This document shows positions 1 to 7,019 of a stretch of 8,172 bases of DNA, in pieces. The DNA is from Burkholderiales bacterium (GTDB lineage: Bacteria > Pseudomonadota > Gammaproteobacteria > Burkholderiales > Burkholderiaceae_C). The notes beneath the pieces are model-generated. The model saw only the letters and a program-made list of their open reading frames with translations, was not told the origin of the DNA and did no database searches. The translations under genes were made by a program, and so were the position numbers. The DNA is taken from assembly GCA_005789685.1 (NCBI GenBank), contig SXXD01000002.1:1-8172 (forward strand). The letters run 5' to 3'. How positions within the stretch are numbered: position 1 is the first letter of the stretch; every line of letters begins with the position of its first letter.

Positions 1-16
1 AAGCGAGGCAAATCAC

Positions 17-712
17 CTAAACCTCAAGCCATTCCTTGCGGATGTAGGTATTTTCATTGAGTTCGGCAGGAGTCCCTTCAAAAACAATGCTGCCATGACC
101 CATCACCAAAGCTCGGTCAGAAATTTTCATAGCGATGGTCAGTTTTTGTTCAATCAACAAAACAGAAATACCCGTTTCCTTAAGTTTTTGAAGGTACTGC
201 CCCACCAACTCAACAATCTTAGGCGCTAGGCCTTCGGTAGGTTCATCAATGATGATGAGGTCGGGGTCGCCCATGAGCGTGCGGCAAAGTGTGAGCATTT
301 GTTGCTCACCACCCGACAACACACCGGCTTCTGTGTGTTGACGCTCAAGCAGCCTAGGGAACATTTGGTACATGTCTTCAAAGCTCCAACGAGCGCCCTT
401 GCCTTTTCCTTTTTGGCCTAACAACAAGTTTTGGTGAACGGTGAGCTTAGGGAAAATATCTCTGTTTTCAGGCACGTAACCCAATCCGAGATGGGCAATT
501 TGAAAAGCTTTTTGACCCAGGATTTGTTGGCCCTTCCAATTGATGTCACCCTGGCAATCGACCAAGCCCATGATGGCCTTGGCGGTGGTTGAACGGCCAG
601 AGCCATTGCGTCCTAACAAAGCCACAATTTCACCAGGCTGAACATTGAAGCTCACACCATGCAAGACGTGGCTCTTGCCGTAATAAGCGTGCAGATTGTC
701 TATGTTCAGCAT
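17..712 (-). CDS. livF: LivF-type ATP-binding protein of a HAAT-family ABC importer
   Basis: Cytoplasmic ATPase of a branched-chain-amino-acid-type importer, acting as a heterodimer with LivG; 231 residues, the usual LivF size. Visible motifs: Walker A GRNGSGRST (34-42), signature LSGGEQ (132-137), Walker B LIIIDEP (152-158), D-loop region EGLAP (160-164). Three positions depart from the general ABC consensus: the Walker A lysine is arginine (R40), the Q-loop position is E82, and the H-loop position is Q189 (LIEQK). The last two are common in LivF proteins as I know them; the arginine is less usual. The open frame extends 17 codons upstream, but the ATG at 712 is preferred: it lies one base after the livG stop, has a GGGAGG ribosome site 8 bases upstream, and gives the normal LivF N-terminus (MLNIDNLHAYYGKS). 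It is the last gene of the operon visible here. Transported substrate unknown. Confidence 0.93.
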   Translation of the reverse strand: MLNIDNLHAYYGKSHVLHGVSFNVQPGEIVALLGRNGSGRSTTAKAIMGLVDCQGDINWKGQQILGQKAFQIAHLGLGYVPENRDIFPKLTVHQNLLLGQKGKGKGARWSFEDMYQMFPRLLERQHTEAGVLSGGEQQMLTLCRTLMGDPDLIIIDEPTEGLAPKIVELVGQYLQKLKETGISVLLIEQKLTIAMKISDRALVMGHGSIVFEGTPAELNENTYIRKEWLEV

Positions 713-713
713 C

Positions 714-1484
714 TCAGTGGCCTCCCGCATGTTCTTCGGCAGAGTGAGTTCCCAAATAGGCATCTTGAACTTTGGCGTTGGATCTGACCGCTTCAGGCGT
801 GTCGAAGGCTATCACTTCGCCATAAACCACGACTGCAATTTTGTCGGCCAAGCCAAAGACCACCCCCATGTCGTGCTCAACGGTCAAAAGGGTTTTGCCC
901 ATGGTCACTTCTTTAATGAGGTTGATGAAACGCGAAGTTTCACTTCGGCTCATACCAGCCGTTGGCTCATCAAGCAAAATAACGTTAGAACCACCGGCAA
1001 TGGTGATGCCAATTTCAAGCGCTCTTTGCTCTGCGTAGGTGAGATTCATGGCCAACAGATCGCGTTTTTTATCAAGTCGAATCATGGCCATGTATTTTTC
1101 TGCCAAGTCATTGGCATCTTTGAGACCCGATAGAAATTTGAGAAACGTATATTTGTAACCCAGGCTCCAAAGTACAGCACACCTTAGATTTTCAAAGACA
1201 CTGAGCTTTGGGAAAATATTGGTAATTTGAAAACTGCGCGACAAACCCATGCGATTTATTTCGTAGGGCGCTTTGTTTTCAATGCGCTGACCATTCAAAA
1301 GAATTTCGCCACTGGAGGGCCCAAAACGGCCGCTGATCAAATTAAAAAGTGTTGACTTGCCAGCGCCGTTGGGGCCAATGATAGCAATACGCTCTCCTGC
1401 ATTGACAGCTAAGTTGACGCCTCGAATAATTTCGGTTTTGCCAAAATTTTTGCGGAGGTCTTTGAGTTCAAGTGCATAAGACAT
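714..1484 (-). CDS. livG: LivG-type ATP-binding protein of a HAAT-family ABC importer
   Basis: Partner ATPase of LivF; 256 residues, typical of LivG. Walker A GPNGAGKST (37-45), Q-loop glutamine Q86, Walker B VILLDEP (168-174) and H-loop histidine H204 (TVEHD) are all canonical. The signature is degenerate: LTYAEQ (148-153) where LSYGQQ or LSGGQ is expected. The ATG at 1484 shares its first base with the last base of the livM stop (TGATG arrangement), and GGGAGG lies 7 bases upstream, so translation is probably coupled to livM. A GTG one codon earlier is an alternative start but fits the ribosome site less well. The C-terminus (HAGGH) contains the livF ribosome site. The family assignment is secure; the substrate is not inferable from this subunit. 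Confidence 0.93.
   Translation of the reverse strand: MSYALELKDLRKNFGKTEIIRGVNLAVNAGERIAIIGPNGAGKSTLFNLISGRFGPSSGEILLNGQRIENKAPYEINRMGLSRSFQITNIFPKLSVFENLRCAVLWSLGYKYTFLKFLSGLKDANDLAEKYMAMIRLDKKRDLLAMNLTYAEQRALEIGITIAGGSNVILLDEPTAGMSRSETSRFINLIKEVTMGKTLLTVEHDMGVVFGLADKIAVVVYGEVIAFDTPEAVRSNAKVQDAYLGTHSAEEHAGGH
721..726 (-). promoter_or_regulatory. Ribosome binding site of livF
   Basis: GGGAGG on the minus strand, 8 bases before the ATG at 712 and inside the last codons of livG. It decides the livF start against the longer frame beginning at 763, and its position suggests translational coupling to livG. Confidence 0.8.
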
Positions 1485-2770
1485 CACGCGGCCTCCCGAC
1501 GTTTAATTTCTTTTTCAATTTCAATTTGAATATCGCCCCATTCGATCAGGAAGTGCCGCCGAATTGCCTCAAACAGGCCGAGTCCAGTGAGCATGACAAA
1601 CGCTGATCCAAACCAGCTGTCCACACCTTTGGCATTAAGCACAATGCCCATGAACTTCAAGTTATCACCCAAGGCTGAGTTCAATTGCAAATGGTAGACC
1701 ATTTCAATCATGGCACCTGCACCGATGAGTGCTACAAAAGCTGTGACAAACAAGCCTAAATAACTGACCCATATTTGTTTCAATTTGCCAAAAGCAGCAA
1801 CTCGCAAATTCATCATGATGAGACTGGCAATGCCACCTGGTGCATACATGACCATGAACAAGAACAGCAAGCCTAAGTAAAGCAACCAAGCTTTGGTGAG
1901 CTCAGACAACAGCACGAAGGCCAGCACCATCAGAATGCCGCCAATGATGGGGCCAAAAAAGAAGGTTGCACCGCCCACGAATGTGAACAACAGATAGCCG
2001 CCTGAGCGTCCTGCTCCGACCACCTCTGAAGTGACAATTTCGAAATTGAGCGCACCTAAACCACCTGAGATGCCAGCAAAAAAACCTGCAATGATGAATG
2101 CAAAGTATCGAACACGTTGTGTGTTGTAACCAATGAATTCAACTCGCTCGGGATTGTCGCGTACCGCATTCAAAATTCTGCCCAAAGGCGTTTGGGTGAA
2201 CGCATACATGAGCGCAACACAGATGAAGGTGTAGATTGCAATTAAATAGTAAATTTGAATTTGCGGCCCGTAGGAGATTCCCCAAACTGTTGGACCTGCC
2301 ACACGATTGCCTGAGATGCCTGCCTCGCCACCAAAAAATTCGGAAAACATGAGTGACATGGCAAACACCAGTTCGGCCACACCTAATGTAATCATGGCAA
2401 AGGGTGTACCCGATTTTTTAATGGTGACATAACCCAGCAAAATGGCAAAACCAATGCCAGCGATACCGCCAACCAAGGGCAAAAGACTGACTGGGATTTG
2501 AGAAGTACCAGCGGTAATCGAGTTAAGTGCGTGAATCGCCACAAAAGAGCCAAGTCCCGTGTAGACCGCATGTCCAAAACTCAACATGCCGCCTTGACCC
2601 AACAAAATGTTGTAAGACAGGCAGGCAATGATGGCAATGCCCATTTGAGCCAACATGGTGCCCGACAAATTGCTGGTAAAAATAAGTGGAGCGCAAATTA
2701 AGACAATAGCGAAAAGGCTCCAAATGAGCCAACGGCCAACGTTGTAGGGTTTGAATTGATAACTTTTCAT
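1484..2770 (-). CDS. livM: LivM-type permease with a long C-terminal extension
   Basis: Inner-membrane permease that pairs with LivH to form the translocation channel. Hydrophobic segments run from about residue 14 to 310. Family landmarks are GQGGMLSFGHA (58-68), the cytoplasmic coupling loop around RILNAVRDNPERVEFIGYN (198-216), and the usual near-terminal MYAPGGIASLI (308-318). LivM proteins normally stop soon after this point. Here the frame continues to 428 residues, adding roughly 105: two further hydrophobic stretches (about 334-357 and 386-400) separated by a polar segment, then a charged tail (about 410-428) rich in glutamate, lysine and arginine. The ATG at 2770 lies 4 bases after the livH stop, with AAGGA (2778-2782) 7 bases upstream. 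The stop overlaps the livG start. LivM identity is strong; the role of the extension is unknown. Confidence 0.92.
   Translation of the reverse strand: MKSYQFKPYNVGRWLIWSLFAIVLICAPLIFTSNLSGTMLAQMGIAIIACLSYNILLGQGGMLSFGHAVYTGLGSFVAIHALNSITAGTSQIPVSLLPLVGGIAGIGFAILLGYVTIKKSGTPFAMITLGVAELVFAMSLMFSEFFGGEAGISGNRVAGPTVWGISYGPQIQIYYLIAIYTFICVALMYAFTQTPLGRILNAVRDNPERVEFIGYNTQRVRYFAFIIAGFFAGISGGLGALNFEIVTSEVVGAGRSGGYLLFTFVGGATFFFGPIIGGILMVLAFVLLSELTKAWLLYLGLLFLFMVMYAPGGIASLIMMNLRVAAFGKLKQIWVSYLGLFVTAFVALIGAGAMIEMVYHLQLNSALGDNLKFMGIVLNAKGVDSWFGSAFVMLTGLGLFEAIRRHFLIEWGDIQIEIEKEIKRREAA
1492..1497 (-). promoter_or_regulatory. Ribosome binding site of livG
   Basis: GGGAGG on the minus strand, 7 bases before the ATG at 1484 and inside the final livM codons. 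It favours the ATG over the preceding in-frame GTG. Confidence 0.78.
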
Positions 2771-2774
2771 GATG

Positions 2775-3809
2775 TCATCCTTCTCGAGTGCCCAGAAGCC
2801 CCTTCGGACGGAATATCAAAATCAACACCAAGAACAGGTAAGGCAAGATAGGCGCCACTTGAGAAACGGTTAATTTCAAAAATGAGTTGTTTTGCAAATC
2901 GCTAGAAAGTTGAAAGCCGAGGTCTTTGGACACGCTTACAAAAGAGTAGTCAAAGGCAATGGCAAAGGTTTGAATAACGCCAATCAGCACCGAGGCAAGG
3001 AATGCACCTGATAAAGATCCCATGCCTCCCACGACCACCACCACAAAAATGACAGAGCCTACTGTGGCTGCCATGGCGGGTTCGGTGACAAAGGTGCTGC
3101 CACCAATGACGCCAGCCAAGCCAGCCAAACCAGTGCCAGCACCGAACACCAACATGAAAACACGTGGCACATTGTGTCCAAGTGCTTCTACGGTTTCAGG
3201 ATGCGTGAGTGCGGCTTGAATCACCAAACCAATGCGTGTCTTGGTGAGCAGCAACCACAAAGAAAGCAACATCAGCAAAGCCACAAACATCATGAAAGCA
3301 CGGGTGGCGGGAAAAGGAGAGCAAACAATCCGAATGGTGGCATCGGCAGCACTGCACATTTCAGCGGGTGCTGCGCCCCATATCAACTGAAGTCCAGTTG
3401 TCGCGTTGTTAATGAGTGTGAATGCCGAGCCCTTTAGCAGCTCTGGCGGTGTGAATTCAACGGCAGTTCGACCCCAAATAAGTTGAACCAACTCATAAAC
3501 AATGTATGACAAGCCAAAAGTCACCAAGAGTTCGGGGACGTGACCAAATTTATGAACTTTTCGCAAGCTTAGGCGTTCAAAAATAACGCCGCAGCCACCC
3601 ACTAAAAAGGGCGCAATGAACAGAGCCGGCCAGAACCCAATCAGACTGGTGAGGGTGTATCCAAAATAGGCCCCAATCATGTAAAAGGATGCGTGCGCAA
3701 AATTCAAAACACCCATCATGCTGAAAATCAGCGTGAGCCCTGAACTAAGCATAAACAGCAACAACCCATAGCTCAATCCATTGAGCATGGAGATTATGAA
3801 GAACTCCAT
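2775..3809 (-). CDS. livH: LivH-type permease with two inserts
   Basis: Inner-membrane permease partner of LivM. The N-terminus has the hallmark segment LNGLSYGLLLFMLSSGLTL (9-27) followed by GVLNFAHASFYMIGAY (33-48). The coupling loop is around ALTHPETVEALGHNVPRV (200-217) and the end carries LIFRPKGLLG (331-340). At 344 residues it is longer than the usual 290-300. The extra length appears to lie at about 115-170, a loop likely to be periplasmic that holds two cysteines (C152 and C163), and at about 286-315, another polar stretch before the last membrane segment. The ATG at 3809 has AGAAGG (3819-3824) 9 bases upstream. It is separated from the upstream binding-protein gene by 92 bases that include a terminator-like hairpin; no convincing promoter of its own is visible, so it probably depends on readthrough. 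Family call secure, substrate unknown. Confidence 0.92.
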   Translation of the reverse strand: MEFFIISMLNGLSYGLLLFMLSSGLTLIFSMMGVLNFAHASFYMIGAYFGYTLTSLIGFWPALFIAPFLVGGCGVIFERLSLRKVHKFGHVPELLVTFGLSYIVYELVQLIWGRTAVEFTPPELLKGSAFTLINNATTGLQLIWGAAPAEMCSAADATIRIVCSPFPATRAFMMFVALLMLLSLWLLLTKTRIGLVIQAALTHPETVEALGHNVPRVFMLVFGAGTGLAGLAGVIGGSTFVTEPAMAATVGSVIFVVVVVGGMGSLSGAFLASVLIGVIQTFAIAFDYSFVSVSKDLGFQLSSDLQNNSFLKLTVSQVAPILPYLFLVLILIFRPKGLLGTREG

Positions 3810-3846
3810 AACAAACTACCTTCTGCCAACCATGGCAAGCCACATC

Positions 3847-3883
3847 AAAAAAGAAGGGCCCAACCCCCTGAGGAGCGGGCCCT
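3847..3883 (-). terminator. Rho-independent terminator or attenuator after the binding-protein gene
   Basis: Read on the minus strand, AGGGCCC (3883-3877) pairs with GGGCCCT (3861-3855) across a 15-base loop, giving a 7-bp stem with six G-C pairs. It is followed at once by a T-rich run (TTCTTTTTT, ending at 3847). It lies 18 bases after the stop of the binding-protein gene and about 38 bases before the livH start. The T-run is only on the minus-strand side, so it acts in the direction of the operon. Since livHMGF have no evident promoter, partial termination is the likely outcome. Confidence 0.75.
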
Positions 3884-3901
3884 ACTCAAAACTCACTTCA
3901 A

Positions 3902-5137
3902 TTAGCCTGGACGCTTCATCTGGCAGCTGGTGGGCGTGCTTGAAACGTAGGATGGGAACTCTTTCACAGGAATCAAAGTCATGCCTGTATTTTCAACGCT
4001 GTAGTTGTATTTTTTATCAACTTTGCTCCAGACCGTGAGGTACAGGGGCTGTTGCAGTTGGTGGTCAGTTTTGCGCATCTCAATTTCGCCATTGAAAATG
4101 CTGGTGGTTTTTAAACCTTCCAAAGCTGCTGCTACTTTCACAGGGTCGGTGGACTTGGCTTTGGCCATGGCATCACCCAAGGTGGCGAAAATGCTGTGAA
4201 CTGAACCCGTGTAGAAGTCGTCGTTGAACTTGGCTTTGAACTCTTCTTGCCATTTGTCCATCTGACCGCCCATTTTGTAGTGGCCGTAGGCAATTTGGAA
4301 TACACGGCCTTCACCATTTTTTCCCAAAGCTGTGGGAGTGCCTGTAACGCCTGTGTAGTAAGTGTAGAAGTTGCCGTTGAAGCCACCTTCATTGGCCGCC
4401 TTGACCAAAAGGGCCAAGTCAGAACCCCAATTACCCGTCACAACTGTGTCGGCGCCAGAGGCTTTGATTTTGGCGATGTAAGGAGCGAAATCGCGAACTT
4501 GCGCCAAGGGATGCAAATCTTCACCCACGATTTGAACATCAGGACGCTTACGGCTGATGCCCTCTTTGAAGAACTTGGCCACTTGGTGACCATGCGAATA
4601 GTTTTGATTCAACAAGAAAATCTTCTTGGTTTCTGGACGGTCCTTCATGAATGTCGTCAGGGCTTCCATTTTCATGGAGGTGTCTGCGTCGAAACGGAAG
4701 TGCCAGTAGTTGCACTTGCTGTTGGTAAAGTCAGGGTCAACCGCAGAGTGGTTCAAGAAAATAATTTCTTTGCCAGGATTGCGTTCGTTGTATTTGCTAA
4801 CAGCTTCAATCAAAGCACCTGCAACACCAGAACCATTGCCCTGTGTGATGTAGCGAATGCCTTGGTCGGTGGCGGCCTTCAGAACGTTCAAGCTTTCTGC
4901 GGGGCTCAGTTTGTTGTCAAAACCAACCACTTCAAATTTGACGCCTGCTTTGTTAATGGCGTTGTACTTTTCTGCAAAAAACTGAAAGCTTTTGAGCTGG
5001 TTATTGCCCACAGGTGCCATGAGGCCAGACAAGGGGTCGATCCAAGCAATCTTGACTGTTTCGCCTTTTTGAGCAAAAGCACCAAATGCACACATTGCCA
5101 TTGAGGCAGCGACAATCGAACGAACTCCAAATTTCAT
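3902..5137 (-). CDS. Periplasmic substrate-binding protein of a HAAT-family ABC importer (LivJ/LivK type)
   Basis: Periplasmic solute receptor that delivers ligand to the LivH/LivM channel; 411 residues. A Sec signal peptide is clear: basic start MKFGVR, hydrophobic core, probable cleavage after AFA (A22/Q23). The cysteine at 16 is not in a lipobox, so a soluble rather than lipid-anchored protein is expected. The mature part begins with VKIAWIDPLSGLMAPVG (28-44), the typical type I periplasmic-binding fold opening, and continues with the two-lobe pattern, for example YITQGNGSGVAGAL (96-109) and the hinge-region VVTGNWGSDLALLVKAA (232-248). The mature protein has two cysteines, C142 (SKCNYWHF) and C405 (TSCQMKRP near the end), which could form a disulfide. 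The ATG at 5137 is chosen over a TTG four codons upstream because GGAG lies 6 bases before it. LIV-type family membership is clear, but specificity is not; the neighbouring acyl-CoA ligase hints at an organic acid (inference). Confidence 0.92.
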   Translation of the reverse strand: MKFGVRSIVAASMAMCAFGAFAQKGETVKIAWIDPLSGLMAPVGNNQLKSFQFFAEKYNAINKAGVKFEVVGFDNKLSPAESLNVLKAATDQGIRYITQGNGSGVAGALIEAVSKYNERNPGKEIIFLNHSAVDPDFTNSKCNYWHFRFDADTSMKMEALTTFMKDRPETKKIFLLNQNYSHGHQVAKFFKEGISRKRPDVQIVGEDLHPLAQVRDFAPYIAKIKASGADTVVTGNWGSDLALLVKAANEGGFNGNFYTYYTGVTGTPTALGKNGEGRVFQIAYGHYKMGGQMDKWQEEFKAKFNDDFYTGSVHSIFATLGDAMAKAKSTDPVKVAAALEGLKTTSIFNGEIEMRKTDHQLQQPLYLTVWSKVDKKYNYSVENTGMTLIPVKEFPSYVSSTPTSCQMKRPG

Positions 5138-5143
5138 ATTTAG

Positions 5144-5147
5144 CTCC
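5144..5147 (-). promoter_or_regulatory. Ribosome binding site of the binding-protein gene
   Basis: GGAG on the minus strand, 6 bases before the ATG at 5137. The alternative TTG start at 5149 would place this site inside the coding region, so the ATG is preferred; it also gives a compact, normal signal peptide. Confidence 0.7.
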
Positions 5148-5163
5148 AACAGTGATGAAAAAA

Positions 5164-5192
5164 ATTACAGTGTCAGAGTAACTGTTTTGTAA
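5164..5192 (-). promoter_or_regulatory. Candidate sigma-70 promoter for the transporter genes
   Basis: On the minus strand, TTACAA (5192-5187) and TGTAAT (5169-5164) are separated by exactly 17 bases. The -10 box matches TATAAT at five of six positions; the -35 box matches TTGACA at only three. A T-run follows the -10 box, and the 5' leader to the ATG at 5137 would be about 20 bases. It would let the transporter be expressed apart from the upstream ligase gene. This is pattern matching only. Confidence 0.4.
5167..5185. repeat. Short dyad between the candidate -35 and -10 boxes
   Basis: ACAGT (5167-5171) and ACTGT (5181-5185) form an inverted repeat with a 9-base spacer, centred in the spacer of the candidate promoter. 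The position suits an operator for a dimeric regulator, but arms of 5 bp occur by chance often. Confidence 0.25.
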
Positions 5193-5205
5193 GTTTTTCT
5201 GGTCG

Positions 5206-5250
5206 GGGTTTGCCCTAGGCGCTATCGCACAAGCGACTTGGAGCTTCCAA
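5206..5250. repeat. Three small tandem hairpins between the ligase and binding-protein genes
   Basis: Three short self-complementary elements lie in a row: GGG/CCC (5206-5208 with 5213-5215), TCGC/GCGA (5225-5228 with 5233-5236) and TTGGA/TCCAA (5238-5242 with 5246-5250). Stems are 3-5 bp with tight loops and no T-run follows, so they do not look like an intrinsic terminator. They may shape the RNA 3' end of the ligase transcript or mean nothing. Confidence 0.2.
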
Positions 5251-5284
5251 AGAACCCAGAAAAGGCTGACTCACTTGATTTCTC

Positions 5285-6913
5285 TCAAAGGTTTGGCAAC
5301 TTGTAGTCTGCCAATTGGGTGCGCAGTTTGGTTTTCAACATTTTCCCTGTGGCTCCAAGGGGTATTGCGTCCACGAAAATGACATCATCTGGAATCTGCC
5401 ATTTGGCCGTTTTGCCGTCATAAAACTTTAACAAATCTGAGCCTAAAAGCTCGGCGCCAGGCTTTTTCACAACGCAAACCACCGGCCGCTCATCCCATTT
5501 CGGATGAGGCATGCCAATACAGGCGGCCATCACAATATCTGGGTGGGCCATGGCAATGTTCTCAATGTCAATCGAGCTGATCCATTCCCCGCCTGACTTG
5601 ATCACATCCTTGCTGCGATCCGTAATTTGCATGAACCCGTCTTCGTCAATGGTGGCCACATCCCCTGTGGGAAACCAGCCGTCTAGCAGCGGAGAAGGCC
5701 CTTCTTGTTTGTAGTATTCACGAATGATCCAAGGCCCCTTGACCAACAAATCGCCATAGGTTTTGCCATCGTGCGGCAAGGACTCGCCTGCCTCGTTCAC
5801 AATTTTCATGTCCACTCCGAAGATGGCACGGCCCTGCTTCAACCGCAATTTCATTTGCGCCTCTTCGGGCAAATCAAGGTGCTTGTTCTTCAAGGTGCAA
5901 AGCGTTCCAAGAGGGCTCATTTCTGTCATGCCCCAGGCATGCAAAACATCAACGCCATAGGACTCGCGGAACGCATCAATCATGGCGGGCGGACAAGCCG
6001 AGCCCCCAATGACCGTTCGTTTGAGGGAGCTGAAATTCAAACCATGGGGCTTCATGTGGCTCAACAGCATTTGCCAAACGGTGGGCACACCCGCTGCAAA
6101 AGTCACCTTCTCAGCTTCAATCAATTCATAGATTGATTTGCCATCCAATGCAGGACCCGGAAACACCAATTTCGCGCCGGTCATGGCTGCGCTGTAGGGG
6201 ATGCCCCAAGCGTTCACATGGAACATGGGTACAACCGGCAAAATCGAATCACGCGCTGAGATGCACATCACATCGGGTAAAGCCGCGGCATAGGCATGCA
6301 GCAGGGTTGAGCGGTGGCTGTAAAGCGCAGCTTTGGGATTGCCCGTGGTGCCGCTGGTGTAACACATGCTTGAAGCCGTGTTTTCATCCAGCTCCGGCCA
6401 AGTGTAGTGCGTTGATTGGCCAGCAATCAAGCTTTCATAGCTGGTTAAATTAGGAATGCCCGAGTCAGATGGCAATTTGTCTTTATCGCACAGAGCCACC
6501 CAGCGCTTGATGCTGGTGCATTTGGCATGAACAGCTTGTACCAAAGGCAGAAAAGTCATGTCAAAAAACAGAATTTCGTCTTCTGCATGGTTGGCAATCC
6601 AAACCACTTGATCCGGATGCAGCCTTGGATTCAAAGTGTGCAGCACGCGCCCCGAGCCACTGACACCAAAATAAAGTTCAAGGTGCCTGTAGCCGTTCCA
6701 TGCCAAAGTGGCGACGCGCGCGCCTTGGGCCAATTTCAAGCCATCGAGGGCATTGGCCATCTGCCTGGACCGATTTGCAACATCAGCCCAGGTGTATCTG
6801 TGGACGTCACCTTCCACTCGCCTAGACACAACTTCGCCATCGCCATGGTGCCGATTGGCAAATTCGATCAAGGAAGAAATCAGCAAAGACTGCTGTTGCA
6901 TAAGTCCGAACAT
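5285..6913 (-). CDS. AMP-forming acyl-CoA ligase (AlkK/DmdB-like, medium-chain or methylthiopropionate type)
   Basis: Cytoplasmic adenylate-forming enzyme that makes an acyl-CoA from a carboxylic acid, ATP and CoA through an acyl-adenylate; 542 residues, normal for the group. Motifs in order: phosphate-binding [10 protein letters not shown] (185-194), GMTE (328-331), GWFPTGD with the ribose-binding aspartate D418, hinge region [16 protein letters not shown] (431-446), and the C-terminal catalytic lysine K524 in GATGKMLK. The N-terminus ([16 protein letters not shown], then [14 protein letters not shown]) closely resembles the AlkK/DmdB branch, which includes medium-chain fatty acyl-CoA synthetases and 3-methylthiopropionyl-CoA ligases. 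The open frame runs up to 7120, but the ATG at 6913 is chosen: GAGGTG lies just upstream, conserved family sequence begins there, and the extra stretch overlaps the divergent SelO gene. It lies upstream of, and on the same strand as, the importer, suggesting activation of an imported acid. The exact substrate cannot be read from sequence. Confidence 0.9.
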   Translation of the reverse strand: MFGLMQQQSLLISSLIEFANRHHGDGEVVSRRVEGDVHRYTWADVANRSRQMANALDGLKLAQGARVATLAWNGYRHLELYFGVSGSGRVLHTLNPRLHPDQVVWIANHAEDEILFFDMTFLPLVQAVHAKCTSIKRWVALCDKDKLPSDSGIPNLTSYESLIAGQSTHYTWPELDENTASSMCYTSGTTGNPKAALYSHRSTLLHAYAAALPDVMCISARDSILPVVPMFHVNAWGIPYSAAMTGAKLVFPGPALDGKSIYELIEAEKVTFAAGVPTVWQMLLSHMKPHGLNFSSLKRTVIGGSACPPAMIDAFRESYGVDVLHAWGMTEMSPLGTLCTLKNKHLDLPEEAQMKLRLKQGRAIFGVDMKIVNEAGESLPHDGKTYGDLLVKGPWIIREYYKQEGPSPLLDGWFPTGDVATIDEDGFMQITDRSKDVIKSGGEWISSIDIENIAMAHPDIVMAACIGMPHPKWDERPVVCVVKKPGAELLGSDLLKFYDGKTAKWQIPDDVIFVDAIPLGATGKMLKTKLRTQLADYKLPNL

Positions 6914-6916
6914 AAA

Positions 6917-6922
6917 CACCTC
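6917..6922 (-). promoter_or_regulatory. Ribosome binding site of the acyl-CoA ligase
   Basis: GAGGTG on the minus strand; the GAGG core is 5 bases before the ATG at 6913. It rules against the frame extension to 7120 and against the internal ATG at 6901, which would be 17 bases away. Confidence 0.75.
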
Positions 6923-6942
6923 AAAAAATTGCAATAGACCGC

Positions 6943-6972
6943 TTTTTAGCACGTCTGCCAGATGCCCTTCAA
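6943..6972 (-). promoter_or_regulatory. Candidate promoter of the acyl-CoA ligase
   Basis: On the minus strand, TTGAAG (6972-6967; four of six to TTGACA) and TAAAAA (6948-6943; four of six to TATAAT) are 18 bases apart. A TG one base before the -10 box makes it an extended -10. The leader to the ATG at 6913 would be about 24 bases. It lies in the 106-base divergent intergenic region, which must also serve the SelO gene; no clear plus-strand promoter was seen there. Confidence 0.35.
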
Positions 6973-7019
6973 AACCAGCCCTGCAACAGGTGCATCCAAA
7001 GGCGAAGACAATAGCGCCT

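Noticed and set aside
713..763. Longer LivF start at 763
   Set aside because: It would overlap livG and add 17 residues not found in the family, while the ATG at 712 has an ideal ribosome site and position.
4247..5104. A 285-codon open frame on the plus strand
   Set aside because: It is antisense to the binding-protein gene, whose signal peptide, fold pattern and ribosome site are convincing. Its translation shows no recognisable family and it has no evident ribosome site.
5705..6136. Plus-strand open frame of 143 codons
   Set aside because: It is a shadow of the acyl-CoA ligase, lying opposite conserved motif regions including GMTE.
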